From Cladopsammia gracilis (Eukaryota; Cnidaria; Anthozoa; Scleractinia; Dendrophylliidae): a DNA stretch of 64,000 nt. Both the position numbers and the translations under genes were made by a program. Shown here one piece after another: positions 11,400-23,226 of this stretch. How positions within the stretch are numbered: position 1 is the first letter of the stretch; every line of letters begins with the position of its first letter. Under the pieces are notes generated by a model. That model saw nothing but the letters and a program-made list of their open reading frames with translations, made no database searches and was not told the DNA's origin. The DNA lies in NCBI GenBank assembly GCA_022457155.1, contig JAJGOT010000132.1:384501-448500 (forward strand). Reading direction: 5' to 3'.

Positions 11400-12800
11400 C
11401 GGGGTAAGTTCTAGCTGTCCACCATAGAAAGTTCAGTCTGGCAGACACCCGGGAGCAGACAATTCAGTGAACCTCAACTGGAACTAGCCATCCCCTGATG
11501 TCAGCCTTACAGTGATGCCCGCAGGTTCCCGCTTTGAGAGAGTTGATTGTACCTATATAGGTTATACAGGAGAGTACTCCCGGGCTTCGTTGTATAATTC
11601 AATATTTTGCCATTGTAGTAAAAGGGCACTTATCTAGATGGCACGTATCAGTTAATGAAAATGTCGGCCATTTCTTAGTTATTTGTTGACCCCGTCCAGA
11701 CCCTCGGATTAAAATTATCTGAACCTGTTTTATCCCTAAATAAGACTACTATTTTTTTAGAACGGGTTATCCGTTCATCACTATGATTATTTTGATAGCT
11801 AGCCAGGCCTAAAACCCTGACAGGGCCTCTTAAATGAAAGCTATTTTTGGTCAATCCAATGAATAACAACATATCAAAACTTTTGAAGGGGCACTTAATT
11901 ATAACATCCCCCAAGGACGGAGGAGGGCTTTCAAGATGGTTCATCGGCTCTCTGGAAAGAAAAGAGCCACAACGAACAAATTCTCCTTACCAGTCCCAGT
12001 ATGTTTCTTATGGAACTTGTTGGGAGAAGAAACATATTCATATTAACTAGGGACTGGTATACTTCACGATACAATGACATTACAGAGATAAATGCAATAA
12101 ATGATCAGTATTAGATTGGAACATACCCGTTTTCAGACCCAAATTGTTAAATTCTCGCCCTTTTTTCAACCAAAACGGCTCGGAATCCATTTTCCCCCTT
12201 TGGGTCGCACAAACCTAATACAGTATATAACTTTTGTAGGAGAGTTAGGCTCCCGGGCTTCGTTGTATGTTTGGCACCAAACGAGGAATTCCTCTGGGAA
12301 AACACTTAAAAGTGCGTTCTGCTGCTCAAGTTCTATATATTTAAGGGCCTTTAAAGGAGTTTGTGAAAGATAATACAATGGGATCGTTTCGGATCTTATA
12401 GCTGAACATTTTAGCGAAAGGAATCTTATCCTTCGAATTTAAGCTTCTGTCACCTTTTCTTAAATCTTAGCTGGCCTTACTTCGTACCCTAAAACACTTT
12501 TTTTTCGAAAACAGAACGTTAAATTTTCCGAAGTTACGGAAGCAGTTAGCTGACATTTTACTGAAGATAATTCTCTAGTTTCCGAACAGTTTCGTTCACC
12601 GAAACGATGCGTTTGCTGTCCAGTGGTAAAAAGTGTCTGCTATAGAAAATCAAGAGACTGATCTCTGATAACCAAAGAAGGAAAAATATGTTTGTAAATG
12701 TGTTGCAGGTGTAAAGGTGAAAAAAGATAAACAAAACCAAGGGATAATTATAGAAATCACCCAGATTACGATCAAAGCTGTCACGCCTTGGCGATTATCA
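11400..12800. other. Unassigned, repeat fragments only
   Basis: Contains pieces of the GGAGTACTCCCGGGCTTCGTTGTAT repeat (11571 and 12239) and no supported gene. Confidence 0.35.
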
Positions 12801-12928
12801 ATTGGAAACTAATAGCCCGACGGAAATGCGTGAACGGAAACGCTTATGTTGAAATCATCGTGAAAGAATTTAGTGCATACAAAGTGATCACAAATGATTG
12901 CACATGATTGCAGAACCGTGGCATTCCC

Positions 12929-13030
12929 CCGGGGGGGGGGGGGGGGGGTGGTGGAGGGGTGGGGGCGGGGTGTGTGGGGACTCCCATATATTAGTGACGA
13001 GCCGAGAGTGACCGTCGTACCTTCCAGGGG
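12929..13030. repeat. G homopolymer and ATGGGAGTCCCC-type repeat end
   Basis: About 18 G, then GGTGGAGGGGTGGGGGCGGGG, then CTCCCATATATTAGTGACGAG. It shares CGTCGTACCTT and CTCCCATAT with the repeat at 53338-53660. Confidence 0.5.
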
Positions 13031-13055
13031 TTTATACTCATTGTTTGGTACCACT

Positions 13056-13139
13056 CAACCTCGTTCCCAGGGTCTCTCATCTTCCCGCCACCTGGAGCTC
13101 CAGGGGGCGAGAAGATGAGAGACCCTGGGAACGAGGTTG
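13056..13139. mobile_element. 84-bp palindromic element with perfect 9-bp TSD
   Basis: CAACCTCGTTCCCAGGG... and its complement form the ends. GGTACCACT flanks it exactly at 13047-13055 and 13140-13148. A second copy is at 33527-33605. A 9-bp TSD is typical of Mutator-like elements (inference). Confidence 0.85.
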
Positions 13140-13148
13140 GGTACCACT

Positions 13149-14600
13149 AAGGGTGTTTGAATGAAAAACAAGAACAACAACTGTTCGAGTAGTGAAGTCG
13201 TGCTTTAAAGGGATCTTGTAATTGCTGAAATTTATATTAAACGACCATAAACCAAACCTTGCTGTTTTTAAGTACTTAGAATAAAAAACTATAATGAGGA
13301 AAAACAGCGAAGAAAAAAATATACAACTAGAGAATGAGGTTTCCCGATATTTAAGTGCCCTTAAGGTACGAGAATTAATTTAATATATTGTTGTGATTTG
13401 TTTTACATGTACAGTCGCTTTTCCGGTCACACTAGGTGATCTGTCACGAACGTTATTACACTGTACGTCATTTGAAACCTTTAATCAGTCTTTCGCAATC
13501 ACTCGTGCATGAAAGGTCAACTTAATACTTCCATTTATATGTTGCTCGAAAAGAAAGAAGACGAAATCATTATCCAATGGAACTCTCGCCAAACCCGGCA
13601 ATAATGTAAGTTCCTTTTACTTGATATGTTTCGTTTCGTCATTTTCTTTTTTCTTATGTTGTAAATAAATCCAATCATCCATGAGCTTGAAGTTGCTATA
13701 TCAACTGATATGAAGTCACTAACACTTCGCCTCAGGCTATAAACCACTTGAAAATCCCAACTTTTATCTGCCCAATTTATAAAGTCGTCGCCTTGGCTCG
13801 AAGCCAAGGCACGATAACCACTGTCAGAGTTATTGTGATGCTTTTTAGGCAATTAAGGGGGGGGGGGGGAGTCTACCTGAGTGCCATTTTTCCGCCACTT
13901 AACATGGCTTTAATAGAAATATCTCGTTCACGTTTCAAACAATCCAAAAAGCCTTAGCTTATTTCATGAATCTATGTTGTGGGATGTTTTGTGAATTTTT
14001 GGGTGATTTTTGGTTATTTGAGGGAGGAAATAGTTTTTCTCAAAGGACTGGTAAAAATTAGAGAAATAAGAAATATTGAAGATTTAGTGGAGTTTTGAAA
14101 TTATAATTTGTAGTTAATAATTAATAGACGGACACCAAGTTAGTCCACTAGCAACCTTGGGTGCTCTTGCGTGGGTATCGACTGTCTGTTGGTGTTCCAA
14201 AACTCATTTTCTTTCTCCTATCCCTTCTTAAAACCTCTTAAAATTTCATTAAAATTCAGGTAGAACCCCGCCTTAAGCCAGAAAAATATGCTAACAGGAA
14301 GAGAAAACTGCAAAGAAATGTACTAATAAAAGTGTATAAGGCATGCATAGAAAAAGTCATTGCATTCGATATCTTTAACATCATGGTTTTTTTAACGTTC
14401 TCTCTGCCGTCTGCGTAAAGTCCCCGATGTTTGTAGCGATGGCGGCAGCGCGTGTGGGCAACAGAACTCGAGTCCACCAGTACTGAAGCTTACACTGAGC
14501 TTATTTAGTGGTAATCCTCTCGAGTTTTGGTGGGGGTGTACCACCCGGTTTTCTAAATCCTGGCCCTTTCTCGTACCAAACTTCGCTACTTTCCATACCC
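13149..14600. other. No gene recognised
   Basis: Holds a G tract at about 13858 and a diverged C/G-flanked repeat end near 14530 (GGGGGTGTACCACCCGG). Otherwise unassigned. Confidence 0.35.
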
Positions 14601-14611
14601 GTTTTCAGATC

Positions 14612-14857
14612 TGGGCCAAATTGTTCAAAGTACGATTAAGCTAACCCAGGATTACATGTAGCATCAATTTTGATTCCAGTTAAATAACTACTTAGTGAAA
14701 ATGTTTCCAAAGGTGTTCTACCTCTTAGTTTCGTCTATGACTTGTCTCCAATTCTAGCTAAAATAAGCTTTTGAAAACATTTTTAAACAAGAGACATGAA
14801 ATCCTAGGTTAACTTTGAATCATGGATTAGCGTTAATCGGCTTTCGAACAACCGGGC
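14612..14857. mobile_element. GGGCC-TTGTTC MITE copy
   Basis: Ends TGGGCCAAATTGTTCAAAG and CTTTCGAACAACCGGGC, same body motif (AAGCTTTTGAAAACATTTTT) as 5547, inverted orientation. Confidence 0.55.
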
Positions 14858-15286
14858 GCGGGCACTGACCTCTAAAATCCATACCAATGGTTTCCCCTCA
14901 AGTAAAACTACACCTAATTTCAGTCCAAAATAAATGGTAAAAATCTACAAGTGAGCTAGCCGGTAAGTGGCAAAGGACCGCGAACGGAAATGATGCTGGT
15001 GTACGTATGATTTTGAGCTCAGCTGAGGTCAATACTAGGTCAGCCGTGCAACTCACTTTATAGACCATTAGCGTTCACGGTGCTTGTTCTATTCAGTTTG
15101 CTGGGTGTTTCTTGGTGTTGCGGAAGCCATTGTTGGTTAGCTTTTGTGTTGTGGTGTGGGTATTGTTCAGTGTCTTTTGAATCTTTTGTTTTACGTCATT
15201 TGGTGATCACACCATCCGCAACACCAAGAAACTACCAGTTTGCTGCTACTGGCCGCGTGCTGACGAGACCCAACCAGGTAGAAACA

Positions 15287-15950
15287 CCGGGGCGGGGGGG
15301 GGGGGGGGGTACTCTGCAAATTTTTGGGTGAGGGTGTGTCGCTGGGACTCTAAAACCCTTAACCTATACTAGATCACTTAAGGTGCATTTTGCAACTCTA
15401 TACTAGACTAAACACCGAAAAACCGTACCCTATCCTAGACCTATTCCAGACTTGCTATTTTCCAGAAACTCGTTCACTATCACAGTTATTAGTTAACAGG
15501 GGTCAGTAAAAATGCGGGATTGTCTAATTAAGTCTAAGCATGTCCCCAAATTTTTCTGTCTATATATCTCTAGAATATACGATCTAAAATGTTCTAACGT
15601 TTCATCTTTCTACAGATCTTAGTTTAGAGGGTGTTTCTATAAATTGAACATTTTAGATCGTATATTCTAGAGATATATAGTCAGACAAATTTGGGGACAT
15701 GCTTACACTTAGACAGAGCCTGATTGCCATGCTGCTCGCCGTACCGATTTTTAAATGCCATTTGCCAGTAAACCTTGTCTAGACTAAATTCTTCACGCAA
15801 CTGATCATTTTCGCGGAAAATGATACCCTATTCTAGACCAAAAATCTCTGATAACTATACCCTATCCCAGACTAAACTGCCTGAAAACCATACCCTTCAC
15901 AGCGGCACATACCTATATAGCTCAGATATGGGAGTGCCCCCCCCCCCCCG
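15287..15950. mobile_element. 664-bp element with G/C homopolymer ends and repeated flank
   Basis: Begins CCGGGGC then a run of G, and ends GGGAGTG then a run of C and G. GGTAGAAACA is repeated at 15277-15286 and 15951-15960 as the TSD. Subterminal motifs ATACCCTATTCTAGACC recur inside. A related end without its partner is at 16068-16150 (CATATATGGGAGTATCCC). A second palindrome is nested at 15537-15711. Confidence 0.7.
15537..15711. repeat. Fold-back with about 60-bp arms
   Basis: AAGCATGTCCCCAAATTT...GAACATTTTAGATCG: arms at about 15537-15601 and 15647-15711, loop about 45 bp. Confidence 0.7.
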
Positions 15951-16437
15951 GGTAGAAACAGCTGTCCACGGTTGCATTTTGGCTCTCAGTTTGGGCTCTA
16001 TCATGTTGTTGTCGTGTTAAGTGTTCTACGTAGTATCAGCCTTGCTTAGCTTTATAAAAAGTATACCGGTTTTCAGACCAAAACGCCTCAAACATCATAC
16101 CCTTGGGGCGGCACATTCCTAGTATATAGCTCATATATGGGAGTATCCCTGACGAATTACACTGGGTTGTTCTGACAAAAGCTAACAAAGCACGAGTCAT
16201 TCAATCATTTTTGATATAGTTATCTTAATATTGTTTTCAATAACTGCGTTTTTCCCCTTTCCTTTCTCAGACATAAATATTAACCCTCGGACTTACAAGG
16301 GGAAAAACCTTTGAATGCAGAGGTCCACACCACGCAGAAATTAAACTTGCTGGTAGTTGCCGGATCTTCCATGTGGAGAGATCTCGTGCCAGGCGTCACT
16401 TGAATGTGAAAATACAAAACTGAATGCAAGGCTGGCA

Positions 16438-16919
16438 CTACGGCAAAGGGCAGATTTATTAATGGCCAATATTTCGACTAATAGTACTAGTCTTCCTCAG
16501 GGGCAGGGCTATACTGAAAGAAAATATTGTAACGGCTCCTCAAATTTGAAAATTACATGGTTATAATTGATTGGCTAATACATGACAGCGCACCTGTAAA
16601 CATAAGATGAAAATAATATATGATATATATAGTGTATGAGAACACTTATATAGTGTATGGAACACTTTGTCACCAGAAGGCATTAACCGAAGGAACGAAC
16701 GCTGAACTCATACACTATATATATCATATATTATTTTTATCTTATGTTTACAAGTGCGCTGTTTACATGTCATGTATTAGCCAATCATTTATAACCATGT
16801 AATTTTCAAATTTTAGGAGTCGTTACAATATTTTCTTTCAGTATAGCCCTGGCCCTGAGGAAGACTAATACTATTAGTCGAAATATTGGCCATTAATAAA
16901 TCTGTCCTTTGCCGTAGTA
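16438..16919. mobile_element. Large fold-back element, arms about 210 bp
   Basis: CTACGGCAAAGGGCAGATTTA at 16438 pairs with TAAATCTGTCCTTTGCCGTAG ending at 16917. The arms (16438-16645 and 16705-16919) stay complementary throughout, including GTCTTCCTCAGGGGCAGGGC. The short spacer contains repeated ATAGTGTATGAGAAC. Confidence 0.8.
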
Positions 16920-17019
16920 CAAGGGGGAGCCACCCTCTTAATGTTTTTCTCCAATATTTTCAAGACTATTTACGATTAGCACATTCCGTTTTCAGTAGCT
17001 GTTCATTTGTCCTTAAGAC

Positions 17020-17480
17020 ACATTTTGATAAAGTTTGGCGACAACCGGCTGCTATGGTAACGAGATATGACGTCATAAGTAGCATGTGGTCAAGCCATTT
17101 TTGAATAAAAATGCGTGTTTTTCACCTTTTTTCAGTGAAAAAAACATATAAAATGCTACCAAAAGCATCAAAATGTTTAATTGTATGTTTTTTTGCAACT
17201 CTAGCAAACAATATTTGCAATTTCCACATTTTCCCGATAAATTTGAATTTTTAGTAAAATCCAAGATGGCGGCCGTCTTGGCAGCCATTTTGGATGACGT
17301 CACGGACTCCCAGCAGCGTCACAACCCATAATATTTACCTTATCTTGTAGAGCTTATCGTGGGCTATCTATTAGATGTAAAATATTTCCGAAATATTGCA
17401 ATATCGCAAAAACCCAAAGGGGGGTTCCCCCCCCCCTCCTTGTACCACGGTGGGGGTATACGTTTGCGTGTACGTCCCAG
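17020..17480. repeat. Dispersed repeat (copy 1; copy 2 at 56765-57430)
   Basis: Shares GCTATGGTAACGAGATATG, AAAAATGCGTGTTTTTCACC, AGTAAAATCCAA.ATGGCG and GGGTTAA with 56765-57430, same orientation, about 70-80% alike by eye. A G/C-rich block at 17425 differs between copies. Confidence 0.65.
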
Positions 17481-18520
17481 GGTTAAAGTTCAGACGTACG
17501 TCGTTTCGCGGTGCCACCACTAGCTGGGGCCCTGCGAAACGGACCCAAATTTTTCATGCCAACTAGCAAAAAAAATAATGTCTATTTTCAAACTAGACGG
17601 AAAAACATACCCATTTTGACCAAATTAAAATTGTCAAATCTTATATCCATTTTCAGAGCAAAATCGGCTTGACAACCATATTCATTGGGTCTGTATGGCT
17701 TATTTAGGGGGGCACCCGGTGCTCAATCGCAAAAGTGATCAGTTTTCACTTAGCGCACAGTCGTTCTTCACTCACCGCAATTTAAGCGCGCGAAATGGGA
17801 TAACGAGTTTTAACAACACGATCAAGACGAACATGATCACATGATCATAACATGTCGAGATTGCATTTTAAATACTCAGTTTTATTAAGGAATGTTTTGA
17901 TTTTTTCCTGCGTTTCTCGCACAGCCGACAAACTATAAACATCCTCGGTAGAAGGGGAGCCGGAACTTATAGCATTTTGATCCGGATTATGCGGTCAGGC
18001 TCTTCAAGTTCAACAAATATTAAGTAACTATTTTTCGGTGTGATTTCCGTCTCGACAAAAAATCATAATGACTTCTTACTTGGTCTAGAAAATTGACCTT
18101 GAACTCCGTTTACAGTTTTCGTTGAAGAGGTTTGCAAGTCCTTCCTCCAGTCCAAAGAAAAAAAGAAAAACTAAACACAGTGTTAAAACGTGATAAATTG
18201 GGCCAAGTGCATATAATTTAACCTTGTGGTTACTTGTAACGTATGAGGTTCCAAAACATCCAAGCTTGTCAACTGCACTTGCGAAGACGCATTTGTTTCT
18301 ACTTACGAGGTCCCAAAACATCAAAGCTTGTTTACTTGTGAATAAATTTAAATCGACGGGTGTGGGGTGTGTATTTTTTAGTATGAGTTTTGGAAACGAT
18401 GACATCCATCTGCTTGCATCATCTTTAACATAATTTATTTCTTTTTCCTATTTTTGCAGAGTTTAAAGTGGAAGGTAGAAACCCCTAAAGGAAATTAAAA
18501 ACGTGCGACTTAAAACAAAC
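17481..18520. other. No gene recognised
   Basis: A local 30-bp direct repeat (ACGAGGT.CCAAAACATC.AAGCTTGT) occurs at 18237 and 18305. Nothing else supported. Confidence 0.35.
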
Positions 18521-18527
18521 AAAACGA

Positions 18528-18735
18528 TTTCCTGGCTGCTTTTTGCACAAATTCACATTATTTGCTGGCAAATGCGAGTACAATGTAGATTTCCTGGCTG
18601 GCATCTAACTCACTACCTATTTTCGCATGTTGCTAGAAAGAAATCGCGCACAAATTAATTTCCTGGCTGGGAACATTCACCTTAGTACAAAAGCTGGCTG
18701 GCAACAATTAGTCTACTATCCCTTGCTCGCTGGCA
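18528..18735. repeat. Degenerate tandem repeat TTTCCTGGCTGG
   Basis: TTTCCTGGCTG occurs at 18528, 18590 and 18659, with related GCTGGCTGG at 18693. The unit is about 62-69 bp and contains GCACAAATT. Confidence 0.5.
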
Positions 18736-19232
18736 CTGAGGAGCGGCTCTTTTTTTTTTTCCCACGCTAGTTAATTATTAATCACAAAGTGCTCTAGAGA
18801 TGCGTTAACATCATCCAAGGTGATTTTAAACCTTTTGCGAAAAATTGGTCGTTGAGCACTCCTGTAAACAGAGAAGGGAAAAGGAGGAGAGAGTATATTT
18901 TTGGCGCAGAAAAAGACGAAGTATGCACCCTCTCTCGGTCACGCTGATTTCCCTTCCGTAAACAGTCGATGCCATTTTTAATGGTCGATGCCATCATTAG
19001 CATTCATTAGTAACCAAGCCTTTTGTAATGTCGATGCTATTTCTCTCTAGTTAATGCCTGGATTGGGACGAAAGTAGGCTATCATTATTAGATAAAATTG
19101 GGACCAGGTAAAGCGATTATTAGATCTAAGCTAGATTCGCGCTTAAGTAAGATTTAGGGCTAGGATGACCCGTTATTAATATATATTAAGAAAAGCACCT
19201 TTTATAATTAATTTTTTGTGGGGTTTGCCGGA

Positions 19233-19302
19233 TCAACCCAGTGGTCTAGTGGCGAAGGACAGATGTTAGCATGCAGAGGTTCCGGGTTTGATTCTAGGTA
19301 AT
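19233..19302 (+). repeat. tRNA-derived SINE head
   Basis: GTGGTCTAGTGGCGAAGG (A box) and GGGTTTGATTC (B box) are about 43 bp apart. It has no cloverleaf good enough to be a tRNA gene and is followed by AT-rich sequence. Confidence 0.4.
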
Positions 19303-19398
19303 TAATTGCATTTTTCTTTTTCTGATAGAAAAAAATAATTCTTAAATTGGTGAAAATTTTTCTAAGTGTCGCTAAAATGGCATCGACCGTTTACGAAG

Positions 19399-19560
19399 GG
19401 GAAATGTGCGTCGGCGAAATCCTGTGGTGTGACCATTCAAAGGAAACCTCTTCGGCAGTACTTGCGCACGGTACAATTTGTTTTTCAATATTTTAAAAAA
19501 TTAAATTTGGGATTTTCTTTAATTTTCATGTTTGACTTTCTTGGAAGATCATTGGGTTAA
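19399..19560. repeat. Partial copy of the TTAACCC MITE (see 1349-1646)
   Basis: Shares GAAATCCTGTGGTGTGACC, TTCGGCAGTACTT and the final GGGTTAAG with the full copy. Confidence 0.55.
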
Positions 19561-19763
19561 GACTGAGGCCTGAATCTAAATCTGAATCTGAATTTAAATC
19601 AGTGTCAGTCTGTTCCTCACTAGAGGCTAACTATCTATCTTCCTTTACAGCAACCCCTCTAAGGAGGATTATTTGCCGGGTGGTCAGAAAGCAATATACA
19701 TATGTGCAGAATAACTAAATAGCGAATGAGAAAAAAAAAATAATAAAAGGGACTGCAGCTAAA

Positions 19764-20090
19764 TTAATGAGTCAAATTGGAGATGCGGGAACGGAAGATG
19801 GCACTAGAATTACAGTTCACAAATAAGTCTGTCGGTATATTGTTCCACTGCAAAATAGTTCTTGGAAAAAAGGAGAGTTGGTGTGATCTGGTTTTACAAG
19901 TTATGGGGCGGATGGTGTGGTCATGGGTGTAACTGGCGAGACTCTTGCAGGCAATGGCCGAAATTGTACTGGCAGCTTGTTTTTAACTGAATATTCCCAC
20001 CTAAATCCAACTCACGCAGGGCAATATAGCAAAGAAAATGACTGGTATTTTATGCAATCTGTACTTGTCAGTCATTTTCTGTGAGCTTCC
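19764..20090 (-). pseudogene. LINE (non-LTR retrotransposon) reverse-transcriptase C-terminal fragment
   Basis: The minus strand reads RPITCKTRSHQLSFFPRTIL, then QWNNIPTDLFVN...SNLTH and stop at 19766-19764. RxxFFPRTIxxWNxLP is the hallmark end of CR1/L2/Jockey-type polyproteins. Upstream, beyond a frame change, ALRELDL near 20025 matches the usual RLRELDLPTL region. Truncated and frame-shifted, so not active. Confidence 0.7.
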
Positions 20091-20852
20091 ATATTATACT
20101 GTTCGTCTTTTGTTTAACCTTTTTATGATAATTGGAGGCATTTTGAGGGTTGCGAGGTAGAAACAATGTAATATTTTGACGAAATGATAGCTTCATATTA
20201 TTCAAACAACGACATACATGTTAAATAACCCATTTTTTTCTTGCCTGCTCGAAGGATCTGATGCATGCTTTTTTAGTTTAATAAAAAAGTGAATCGTATC
20301 TCTGAGTTTACACAAATTAAATTTCGTTAAGAAAGAACTCCTGGTAGAGAATATTAAAAATTTATGATCACAGGCTAAGAATAATTTGATCTTTAGAAAG
20401 CAGATTAGAAAGGCCACAGATTTTTATTATGATCAATATTTAATGACTTCTTGTTGTGATACTGAATGAAGGAACAGGCTGATTTATTGCTGCTTCCGTC
20501 CATTATTACACAACAAACGTATTCTCTATTTTTTGAATTGACATGGATTCGAGATGTAATTTAAAACTCGAAGGCTTTTTAAAATATCGTTCCACCTTAT
20601 CTTTTTACCTTTGGAATACATTTCCTAAGTTTCCTAAAGCGTTCTATAAACAGGTGCATGTATAAATAACAATAGCACACTAACATGCGAATCGACAGTA
20701 ATTACTCCACAAATTTCCCTGAGGTTTCTTGAATTGACAAAGAATGCGCCCATGCCATTATAATTCACAACCACTTTATCCAAGCGCAAGAAAAATGGTC
20801 GCCAATTTGTGCAAAATTCGATAGAGCCGGTTTGTGACTCGAGCTGAAGGAA

Positions 20853-21125
20853 ATGGAAAGTCTCCTCATTTTGATGGTTGGTGCTTTGTACATTTGTTTG
20901 ATTTACGAGATTTTTCTTTGCCTAAGGGAGAAAATTGTTGCAGATGAGAGCAAGAAATTCTGCATTAGAACTAGACAAGGCTCGCGGGTTCAAACAGGGA
21001 AAAGTTTTAGAGCTAGAAGAACTCCGTTCACGGAAAGACTGGCTTCTGCGTATGGCTCTGGTCGTTCAGCGAGGCACTGTAGCTCACGGCATTTTATTCA
21101 AATGCGGATTGTAGGAAGACGTTAA
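20853..21125 (+). CDS. Possible small membrane or secreted protein (90 aa), unrecognised
   Basis: ATG in GAAGGAAATGG context opens a 90-codon frame with a hydrophobic N-terminus (MESLLILMVGALYICLIYEIF) followed by a strongly basic remainder. A second frame (20954-21118, 57 codons, with an acidic and basic helical segment around LELEELRSRKDWLLR) overlaps it and stops within 7 bases of it. An AATAAA followed by GT-rich sequence occurs about 700 bp downstream (near 21816). No splice sites or family match are recognised. It may be a real small gene or chance. Confidence 0.22.
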   Translation: MESLLILMVGALYICLIYEIFLCLREKIVADESKKFCIRTRQGSRVQTGKSFRARRTPFTERLASAYGSGRSARHCSSRHFIQMRIVGRR

Positions 21126-21129
21126 GCGA

Positions 21130-22550
21130 TTATACAGTTACGATATATGACTGGATTTCACTGAAACTTTCATTCTTTATCGGTCGCTTAACGCTAATGA
21201 CTTCCACGCCATCTAAAGTGCCAGATCTAAAATTCGCATTATACACGACTGAATGTATCAGTGCTGTTGGGATTCAAGATGGACGACATACAGTCATGAC
21301 ACGGAGTGCAACTGTTGCAGTGATTCTAGCAACTTTAAGCAGTTGTAAAGAAACCTAAAATAAAAACGCAGGCTTAAATTTACAATCACATTGAAAATAT
21401 TCTTTGGTTGCGATCTGAACTGGTCGATGCTAACCTCGCCGTTATCAAGTGAGATGTACCACGCCAACATCAAGCCAACCAAAAAATTCGCTTCCTTTAC
21501 AGTTTAAGTTTGAAAAGACGAGAAAAGCGCACGCTCGTGGATTTTACACCTGAGTGCATGACATGCAACATGGAACATCTTCAGTTTGAAATGAGTGAAT
21601 GCAATCAAGTAAAAGGATATCGCTATTTCCTTTTTTAATGCAAGTCGATGGAAGCCTCAAATATAGGCCACACCGGCGATTGAATACGCGCGATGTAAAA
21701 AGAGCTAGTGCGATCAACACCAAAAAAAATCACTGAAAGCATCATTTATGTAAATGTTGTGTATTTTTATGTCTAAAATGTGACGTTGGCTTGATGTTGT
21801 AAAATGCTTTTTGGAAATAAAGGTATCTGTTGGAAATCCGGTAAATATTCAATCAGCTCAAATGTCGTTTTTTCGTTTTATTTTTATGACCTGGTATTTC
21901 TAGATGGCTGACATAAGCTCTTCGCTTTTTGTCACAAATATCTACCTTATTTAAAAACCCCAAAAGGCACCCTGATCGACAACTGTGGATATATATTTTA
22001 AAATAATATTGAACACCCTCAGCGATACCACTGAAACCGCATTTTTATTTCCTTTTAATAATCATGATGATGAGCACCCCGTCCCTTGCTTAATTGGAGT
22101 TCGACACGTACCGACTGAGTTTAAAATAGAATTTTAAAGATACAGCTAAAACAAAGAGTAAATACGACCAAGACGACCAATGCGCGGATATTTGCGGCTT
22201 TCAACTCTTTGCGCTTTCCCTTTGAGCTTTTACAGAAAATTAAAAGCGATTGTTATGCAGCCTATTGTTTTTGTTATGAAGCAAAACAGTCAAGATAAAT
22301 GAAATTCAAATTGCGATTGAATATCATCTGCTGAAAGAGGTAAGTAGTTAGTAACAAAATTTAACTTAAAAAGTGGAGTAACATCTTCTGCCGGCCGGGG
22401 GCTTCAATTTAATTTTTTGAAATCATATGCAAAGATTACGAATATAGTAAGTAATTCTTGCCCTGGTATAATGTCTCATTGTAAACAAGAAAGTTGATTG
22501 TTGTGTTTCCCGCTGGTTTTCTCTTGCATGTTTATTGTTAAAAAAAGGAA
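21130..22550. other. No gene recognised
   Basis: Contains AATAAA with GT-rich sequence near 21816 and nothing else supported. Confidence 0.35.
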
Positions 22551-22556
22551 TTGTTA

Positions 22557-22803
22557 GGGACGGACCATTTAATTTTTGTGGGGGGGTTAGGCAATTACGA
22601 AAAAAAATTCCAGCAGAAGAAATTTAAGAGAAAACAAATTCGTGCACAAGAAGGCAAGTGAAAAAAAAATTCAAGCATTAAGGTAAAAAAAATTCTTGCA
22701 AATAGTGATGCTGGAAAAAAAAATTCATGCTCAGAAGAAATTGCCCAACCCCCCCTCCCCCCCCCCCCCCCCACCCCCCCACAAAAATTAAATGGTCCGT
22801 CCC
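22557..22803. mobile_element. MITE GGGACGGACCATT with TTA flanks and G/C tracts
   Basis: GGGACGGACCATTTAATTTT...G-run at the left and C-run...AATGGTCCGTCCC at the right, flanked by TTA at 22554-22556 and 22804-22806. Second copy at 57475-57751. A 3-bp TTA TSD fits the PIF/Harbinger type. Confidence 0.75.
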
Positions 22804-23226
22804 TTACAGCCATGCTCCGTCACGCGTGACCAGTATTTTGGATTTTTCAAGTTTACGCGTCGGTTTTGTAAATTCATTCAGAGATTCGGAATTCCCGTCA
22901 GAATTTTACCGCATTTTCGGAAACAAAAAGAGCAACAAAATATCATTTTAATTGAAATGTTACATATCCGAACAATATTTGTTTTTTTTATGCGCGTAGC
23001 GAAGTTATTTTTCCGTTAACTCGTGACTTTCAAAGTTTTTTCTAGAGAGATCTTCAAAGTTTCATTCAAATCTCGGATGTTACAAAGAAATATTCAAATA
23101 TTCATTTCAGTCTTGTGATTACTGGTCACGCGCGACGGAGCATGGCTGTAATAACTCATTTTAAATTGCGAATTCAGTCCCTGAAATTCATTTCATTAAT
23201 ATTACTCAATAGTTTCCATCGGTTTT

